Assembly: GCF_016623495.1 (NCBI RefSeq)
Contig: NZ_JAEHHL010000002.1
Coordinates: forward strand, 310,001 to 374,000
Direction: 5' to 3'
Length of the DNA stretch: 64,000 bases
Origin: Thermohalobaculum xanthum
GTDB taxonomy: Bacteria; Pseudomonadota; Alphaproteobacteria; Rhodobacterales; Rhodobacteraceae
This document shows, piece by piece, positions 59,855-64,000 of the stretch. A model generated the notes under the pieces. It saw only the letters and a program-made list of their open reading frames with translations, did not search any database and had not been told where the DNA came from. The position numbers were made by a program, and so were the translations under genes. The first letter of the stretch is position 1, and every line of letters begins with the position of its first letter.

Positions 59855-60997
59855 ATGGCCGAGACGACGGACCTGCTGGTGATCGGCGCCGGGGTGTTCG
59901 GCCTGTGGACGGCCCGGGCCGCCGCGCGTGCCGGGATGCGGGTGATCCTCGCCGAGGCCGACATTCCCGGCGCCGGCGCGAGCGGCGGGCTGGTCGGAGC
60001 GCTGACGCCTCACCAGCCGGATCGCTGGCGTCCGTTCAAGCAGTTCCAGTTCGACGGTCTGGTCACGCTGGGCGCGCGCGCCGCCGAGCTTGCCGCCGAA
60101 ACCGGGATCGACCCGGGCCATGCCCGCTGCGGCCGCATCACGCCGCTTGTCGACGAGCGCAGCCGGGAGCGCGCCCTTGCCCATTCCCGAGCAGCCCGCG
60201 AGGTCTGGAGCGGCGCGGCCGAGTTCGAGGTGCTCGACAGCGTTCCCCAAGGGGCGCAAGGGCTGATCGCGCCCGAGGCCGCACCGTTCGGCGTCGTCCG
60301 CGACACGCTCTCCGGCCGGATCGGCCCCCGTGCGCTGGTCGAGGCGCTGGCACATTCGGTATCACGCATGGCCCAGATCCGATCCGGGTGGCGGCTTCGG
60401 AGCCTCGCCGCGCGCGACGGCGTCGCGCGCTTCGACCGGGGAGATATCTCGGCCGGCCATGTCGTGCTTGCCGCCGGCTGGGGCTGTCTCGACTTCCTGC
60501 CGGCGTCATGCCTGCCCGAAGACGGGCGCTCTGGCCCTGGTGTGAAGGGGCAGGCGGCGCTCCTCGCGGCGCGCGCGGATCCCGGCGCGCCGGTCATCCA
60601 GGCCAACGGCATCTACATCGTGCCACATGCCGACGGCCGCATCGCCGTCGGATCGACGAGCGAGAAGACTTGGCGCGCCGACGGGCCCGACGCCCGGCTC
60701 GATGCCCTCGTCGAGACCGCGGCCAGCCTTGCGCCCGCGCTCAGGGGCGCGGAAGTCGTCGAGCGCTGGGCCGGCATCCGCCCTCGCGCGCCAGGGCGCG
60801 AGCCGCTCGTCGGGCCCCTGCCGGGGGCGCCGCGCCTCGTGCTTGCCACGGGCGGGTACAAGATCGGGTTCAGCATCGCCCATCTCGTGGGCGACGCGGT
60901 CTGCACGATGATCGCCGGGCATGGCCGCCCCTCCGGCCTGCCCGACAGCTTTACACCCGAGGCGCATGGATTGCGGGCTGAAGAACGACGAATTTGA
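59855..60997 (+). CDS. FAD-dependent oxidoreductase, likely MnmC-C-like
   Basis: DAO-family flavoenzyme of 380 residues. The FAD motif LLVIGAGVFGLWTARAAARAG is at about 7-27, then ADIPGAGASGGLVGALTPHQPDRW (about 36-59), whose PHQPDRW segment recalls the MnmC oxidase half. The C-terminal GGYKIGFSIAHLVGD is the second FAD contact. It would oxidatively remove the carboxymethyl group from cmnm5s2U, giving the substrate for MnmD, which is encoded divergently 59 bases away. Alternative: a ThiO/glycine oxidase or D-amino acid dehydrogenase relative. Confidence 0.8.
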   Translation: MAETTDLLVIGAGVFGLWTARAAARAGMRVILAEADIPGAGASGGLVGALTPHQPDRWRPFKQFQFDGLVTLGARAAELAAETGIDPGHARCGRITPLVDERSRERALAHSRAAREVWSGAAEFEVLDSVPQGAQGLIAPEAAPFGVVRDTLSGRIGPRALVEALAHSVSRMAQIRSGWRLRSLAARDGVARFDRGDISAGHVVLAAGWGCLDFLPASCLPEDGRSGPGVKGQAALLAARADPGAPVIQANGIYIVPHADGRIAVGSTSEKTWRADGPDARLDALVETAASLAPALRGAEVVERWAGIRPRAPGREPLVGPLPGAPRLVLATGGYKIGFSIAHLVGDAVCTMIAGHGRPSGLPDSFTPEAHGLRAEERRI

Positions 60998-61353
60998 GCG
61001 CCCCGAAGGTCCGATCCAGCACCTGGCCATCGTCACGCGAGATGTCTGCGCCGCGCTCCCGCCGCCGGCCGCACCTTACGGGGGCCTGAAACTTTCGTGA
61101 ATTTCTGTACATGTGGTCAAAGTTTTTTGCCAAAACATCTCGCCTTTCGCGCATGTATCAGTATTGTTCCAGCGGCTGGCATGAGCGTGGCGCCTCGGCG
61201 CGACAGGCTGCCGGCACCCAGCCAGATGCGTTCAACGACATCCGGCAGAGAAGACGACGGTCGCCGGCGACCCAGTGACGCCGACCCGCCAGAGAAGTTG
61301 CCGAAGCGCCCGGCAGGGTTAACTGCCGGGGGGTGTTCCAAGGGAGGACTCAA
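60998..61353 (+). promoter_or_regulatory. Intergenic leader before the TRAP operon
   Basis: A 356-base gap without a convincing gene. It contains an AT-richer patch at about 61090-61160 (AGTTTTTTGCCAAAAC in it) that probably holds the promoter, although no -35/-10 pair of good spacing stands out. It then becomes GC-rich and ends in a hairpin and a strong AGGGAGG ribosome site. A transcript from the patch would have a leader of roughly 200 bases. Short ORFs here look like chance. Confidence 0.4.
61309..61330 (+). promoter_or_regulatory. Leader hairpin just upstream of dctP
   Basis: CCCGGCAG pairs perfectly with CTGCCGGG over a GGTTAA loop, some ten bases before the dctP ribosome site. It may stabilise the mRNA or hide the site; it has no T-run for termination. 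Confidence 0.5.
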
Positions 61354-62487
61354 ATGAAAGACACCGTAAAAACCGAGACGTCGCGGCGCCGGTTCCTCAA
61401 GGGCGGGCTCGTCGCCGGCGGGGCTGCCGTCGCGACACTGGCCGCGCCGCAGGTGAGCCGCGCCCAGACCGTGAAGATCAAGATGCAGGGTGCCTGGCCC
61501 GACGCCAACGTCTTCTCAGACTTCGCCAAGCAGTATGTCGAGCGCGTCAACAAGATGTCCGGCGGGCGGATGGAGATCGAATACCTCCCCGATGGCGCGG
61601 TGGTGAAGGCGTTCCAGATCCAGGACGCGGTGAATGACGGCGTGCTCGATGCCGGCCACCACGTGACCGCCTACTGGTACGGCAAGAACAAGGCTGCCTC
61701 GCTCTTCGGAACCGGGCCGGTCTTCGGCGCCGATGCCTCGCAGATGATGGCCTGGATCCAGTATGGCGGCGGCAAGGAGCTCTATGACGAGCTGATTCAG
61801 GACATTCTCGGCCTCAACCTCGTTGGCTTCTTCGCCATGCCGATGCCGACGCAGCCGCTTGGCTGGTTCAAGAAGCAGGTGAACTCGATCGACGACATGA
61901 AGGGCCTGAAGTGGCGCACCGTCGGCCTGGCCGCGGACGTCATGCAGGCTGCGGGCGTGACCGTGACGCAGCTTCCGGGCGGCGAAATCGTGCCGGCGCT
62001 CGAGCGCGGCGTCATCGACGCCTTCGAGTTCAACAACCCGACCTCGGACAGCCAGTTCGGCGCCCAGGACGTCGCCAAGGACTACTACCTGTCGTCCTAC
62101 CACCAGGCGGCGGAGTTCTTCGAGATCATCTTCAACAAGGATCTCTTCGACAGCCTGTCGCCCGAGCAGCAGGCCATCCTCGAATACGCTGCGGAAGCGG
62201 CGAACACCGCCAACTTCGGCCTGGCGATGGACAAGTACTCGGCAGACCTGCAGAAGCTGATCAACGACGATGGCGTCACGGTCCACCGCACGGACACGAC
62301 GATCCTCAAGGCGCAGCTCGAGGCGTGGGACACCGTTCTGGCCGACCTAAACTCGGATCCGTACTTCAAGAAGGTCGTCGACAGCCAGAAGGCATGGTCG
62401 GATCGCGTCGCCTACTACTACCTGGTGAACGCGGCGGACTATAAGCTTGCCTACGACCACTACTTCCCGGGCAAGCTCCCGTTCTGA
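61354..62487 (+). CDS. dctP: TRAP transporter substrate-binding protein (DctP type)
   Basis: Periplasmic receptor of 377 residues for a carboxylate or sugar acid. The N-terminus has a Tat signal, SRRRFLKG at about 10-17, with cleavage near SRAQ (37/38), so it is exported folded. The mature part MQGAWPDANVFSDFAKQYVE and GPVFGADASQMMAWIQYGGG, then GLKWRTVG with the conserved Arg, and PALERGVIDAFEFNNP resemble receptors of the TakP (2-oxoacid) branch. AGGGAGG precedes the ATG. Two hairpins separate it from dctQ, fitting the need for more receptor than membrane subunits. Confidence 0.93.
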   Translation: MKDTVKTETSRRRFLKGGLVAGGAAVATLAAPQVSRAQTVKIKMQGAWPDANVFSDFAKQYVERVNKMSGGRMEIEYLPDGAVVKAFQIQDAVNDGVLDAGHHVTAYWYGKNKAASLFGTGPVFGADASQMMAWIQYGGGKELYDELIQDILGLNLVGFFAMPMPTQPLGWFKKQVNSIDDMKGLKWRTVGLAADVMQAAGVTVTQLPGGEIVPALERGVIDAFEFNNPTSDSQFGAQDVAKDYYLSSYHQAAEFFEIIFNKDLFDSLSPEQQAILEYAAEAANTANFGLAMDKYSADLQKLINDDGVTVHRTDTTILKAQLEAWDTVLADLNSDPYFKKVVDSQKAWSDRVAYYYLVNAADYKLAYDHYFPGKLPF

Positions 62488-62493
62488 TACAGC

Positions 62494-62519
62494 GCGCCCG
62501 TGGCGGTTGCCGCGGGCGC
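62494..62519 (+). promoter_or_regulatory. First intercistronic hairpin after dctP
   Basis: An 11-pair stem including one T-G wobble (GCGCCCGTGGC with GCCGCGGGCGC) closes a four-base loop GGTT, starting seven bases after the dctP stop. Likely blocks 3' exonucleases and keeps dctP mRNA abundant. Confidence 0.65.
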
Positions 62520-62534
62520 AAGACCGACGATTCG

Positions 62535-62562
62535 GGGCGGGGGGTCACTCCCCGCCCTTGTC
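62535..62562 (+). terminator. Second intercistronic hairpin, attenuator-like
   Basis: GGGCGGGG pairs perfectly with CCCCGCCC over seven bases (GGTCACT), followed by TTGTCACA. It may stop part of the transcription before dctQ. Confidence 0.6.
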
Positions 62563-62586
62563 ACAACCACTCTGGCCGGACTGGAT

Positions 62587-63180
62587 ATGGAACGCGCAAT
62601 CCGCTTCATCGATCGCTTGACCGCTTGGTTCGGCAAGGCGTTCGCGTGGTGCATCCTCGGGATGACCCTGGGCATCAGCTACGAGGTCTTCGTGCGCTAC
62701 GTGCTCAACGCACCGACTTCGTGGGCATTCGATCTCAGCTACATGATGTATGGCGCGCTCTTCATGATGGGCGGCGCATACACGCTCAGCCGCAACGGCC
62801 ATGTCCGCGGAGACTTCGTGTACCGCCTGTGGCGCCCGCGCACGCAGGCGCGGGTCGAACTGGTGCTCTACTTCTTCTTCTTCTTCCCGGGCGTGCTGGC
62901 GCTGATCTTCGCCGGCGCGAAATATGCCGAGCGCTCGTACCGCTACATGGAAGTGAGCGTCATGAGCCCCGCCGGCATGCCGATCTTCCAGTTCAAGATG
63001 CTCATCGTCGCCGCCGGCATCCTGCTGTTCCTCCAGGGGATCGCGCAGGTGCTTCGTTGCCTGCTGTGCATCCGTGAAGGCGAATGGATGCACCAGGACG
63101 AGGACGTCGAGGAGATGGAGCAGATCCTTCTGAAACAGGCCGCCGAAGAGCAGGCGAAGCGCGGAGCCACTGCACAATGA
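62587..63180 (+). CDS. dctQ: TRAP transporter small membrane subunit
   Basis: DctQ of 197 residues with four membrane helices: about 15-35, 50-70, 91-112 (LVLYFFFFFPGVLALIFAG) and 133-155. FVRYVLNAPTSWAFDLSYMMYG and RNGHVRGDFVY are standard for the family. The C-terminus after residue 160 is a charged cytoplasmic tail with EDVEEMEQILLKQAAEEQAK. ATG 62587 is used; an earlier in-frame start lies in the hairpin region. The stop overlaps the dctM start (ATGA). Confidence 0.92.
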   Translation: MERAIRFIDRLTAWFGKAFAWCILGMTLGISYEVFVRYVLNAPTSWAFDLSYMMYGALFMMGGAYTLSRNGHVRGDFVYRLWRPRTQARVELVLYFFFFFPGVLALIFAGAKYAERSYRYMEVSVMSPAGMPIFQFKMLIVAAGILLFLQGIAQVLRCLLCIREGEWMHQDEDVEEMEQILLKQAAEEQAKRGATAQ

Positions 63181-64000
63181 CCGACCCGCAGATCGCAGTG
63201 TTGATGCTGGCGACATTCATCCTCAGCATCTTCCTCGGCTTTCCTATCGCCTTCACGCTGATGGCGATGGGCGTGGGCTTCGGCTACTACGCCTATTTCG
63301 ACGCGGGGCGACAGTGGCGGGCATATGAAAAGCTGATGGCCTCGGACGATCCCGGCACCTTCGACATCGTGTCAGCCTGGTTCGAAGGCTTCCTGAACAA
63401 CCGCATCTTCGACCTTTTCGTGAACCAGACCTACTCGGTCATGTCGAACGATGTGCTCACCGCCATCCCGCTGTTCCTGTTCATGGGCTACGTGGTCGAG
63501 CGCGCGAACATCGTGAACGCGCTGTTCGACACGCTCTATGTCTCGGCCAAACGGCTTCCGGGTGCCATGGCGGTCGCAGCCCTCGCAACCTGCGCGCTGT
63601 TCGCCACGGCCACCGGCATCGTCGGCGCCGTGGTGACGCTGATGGGCATGCTGGCGCTGCCGTCGATGCTGAAGGCGCGCTACGATACCTCCTTCGCATC
63701 GGGCGTCATCTGCGCGGGCGGCTGCCTCGGGATCCTGATCCCGCCCTCGATCATGCTCATCGTCTACGCCGCTGCCTCGAACGTCTCGATCGTCAAGCTT
63801 TACGCGGGTGCGCTGCTTCCGGGTTTTCTGCTCGCCGGCCTCTACATCGTCTATGTCGTGACGCGCGCGACGCTGAATCCCAAGCTGGCACCCAAGCCGC
63901 CGGAGGACGAAACCGACCATCTGTCGGCCGCGACCATCGCGTGGATGCTGCTCACCTCGTTCTTCCCGCTGGCCTTCCTGATCCTCGCGGTGCTCGGCGC
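63177..64000 (+). CDS. dctM: TRAP transporter large permease, N-terminal part (cut by window edge)
   Basis: The first 274 codons are visible, and the frame stays open to the end of the window. The start is the ATG overlapping the dctQ stop. Membrane helices begin at once (LMLATFILSIFLGFPIAFTLM). A long loop after the second helix (YYAYFDAGRQWRAYEKLM, then FEGFLNNRIFDLFVNQ) precedes LTAIPLFLFMGYVVERA, as in some DctM subfamilies. ATATGIVGAVVTLMG and CAGGCLGILIPPSIMLIVYA are the core transport motifs. It carries out sodium-driven uptake with DctP and DctQ. Confidence 0.93.
   Translation, partial: MTDPQIAVLMLATFILSIFLGFPIAFTLMAMGVGFGYYAYFDAGRQWRAYEKLMASDDPGTFDIVSAWFEGFLNNRIFDLFVNQTYSVMSNDVLTAIPLFLFMGYVVERANIVNALFDTLYVSAKRLPGAMAVAALATCALFATATGIVGAVVTLMGMLALPSMLKARYDTSFASGVICAGGCLGILIPPSIMLIVYAAASNVSIVKLYAGALLPGFLLAGLYIVYVVTRATLNPKLAPKPPEDETDHLSAATIAWMLLTSFFPLAFLILAVLG

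Noticed and set aside
61097-61357. An 86-codon ORF in the dctP leader
   Set aside because: No ribosome site, no family likeness, and it would end across the dctP start; treated as chance.

Overview
The window is about 64 kb of chromosome from an alphaproteobacterium, most likely a member of the Rhodobacterales/Rhodobacteraceae. The basis is the very GC-rich sequence with strong G/C bias at third codon positions, a trpE / YibQ-like / trpG-trpD-trpC arrangement, LpxI (not LpxH) in the lipid A genes, a GAAC-N7-GAAC SOS box in front of lexA, a TTAA-N7-TTAA CtrA-type box in front of comEC, and a ChrR-type cupin protein. I found no rRNA, tRNA, insertion sequence, prophage or CRISPR array. The order is that of conserved core genome, with some accessory genes in the second half.

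Layout. 1-6.9 kb: end of trpE, a convergent YibQ-like gene, then trpG-trpD-trpC-moaC-moeA (mostly stop/start overlaps) and lexA behind its own promoter, SOS box and a perfect DnaA box. 7-12.2 kb: comEC facing away from gltX, then gltA with a terminator. 12.2-24.5 kb: a minus-strand envelope and lipid block read pyrH-frr-uppS-cdsA-dxr-rseP-bamA-ompH-fabZ-lpxA-lpxI-lpxB. 24.6-32.3 kb: an (R)-amine-transaminase-like enzyme, a small membrane-like protein, a DpkA-type reductase coupled to a single-domain ModE and modABC with a Mo-box at the end of modE, a MaoC/SDR pair and two small c-type cytochromes. 32.3-41.9 kb: pepA-holC against lptF-lptG-lptD-surA-pdxA-rsmA. 41.9-49 kb: a minus run of GGCT-Nudix fusion, cysK, an MscK-like channel, alaX, sseA and a GNAT gene. 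49.2-53.7 kb: a ChrR-like cupin protein, a membrane protein, a CFA-type methyltransferase, a photolyase and a small coiled-coil protein, which looks like a photo-oxidative stress neighbourhood. 53.7-61 kb: rlmJ, a nitrilase-family gene, GNAT, SnoaL-like, HyuA-like with a possible coupled 21-codon upstream ORF, an 81-residue protein, and divergent mnmD / MnmC-like oxidase. 61-64 kb: start of a TRAP operon (dctP-dctQ-dctM, cut by the window end).

How genes work together. Tryptophan synthesis is linked by overlap to molybdenum cofactor genes; molybdate uptake is encoded 22 kb away with its own ModE-like control. The two large envelope blocks encode lipid A synthesis, LPS export (LptF, LptG, LptD) and outer membrane protein assembly (BamA, Skp/OmpH, SurA, RseP).

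Two genes are broken at simple repeats: comEC at a C9 run and pdxA at a GC dinucleotide run (which puts pdxA in frame with rsmA). These may be sequencing errors or real lesions and should be checked on reads first. The most interesting leads are the CtrA-type box at comEC, the ChrR homologue that has lost its CxxC zinc ligands beside cfa and phr genes, the Mo-box inside the end of modE, the DnaA box at lexA, and the coupled upstream ORF of hyuA. I do not see a clearly new multi-gene system.
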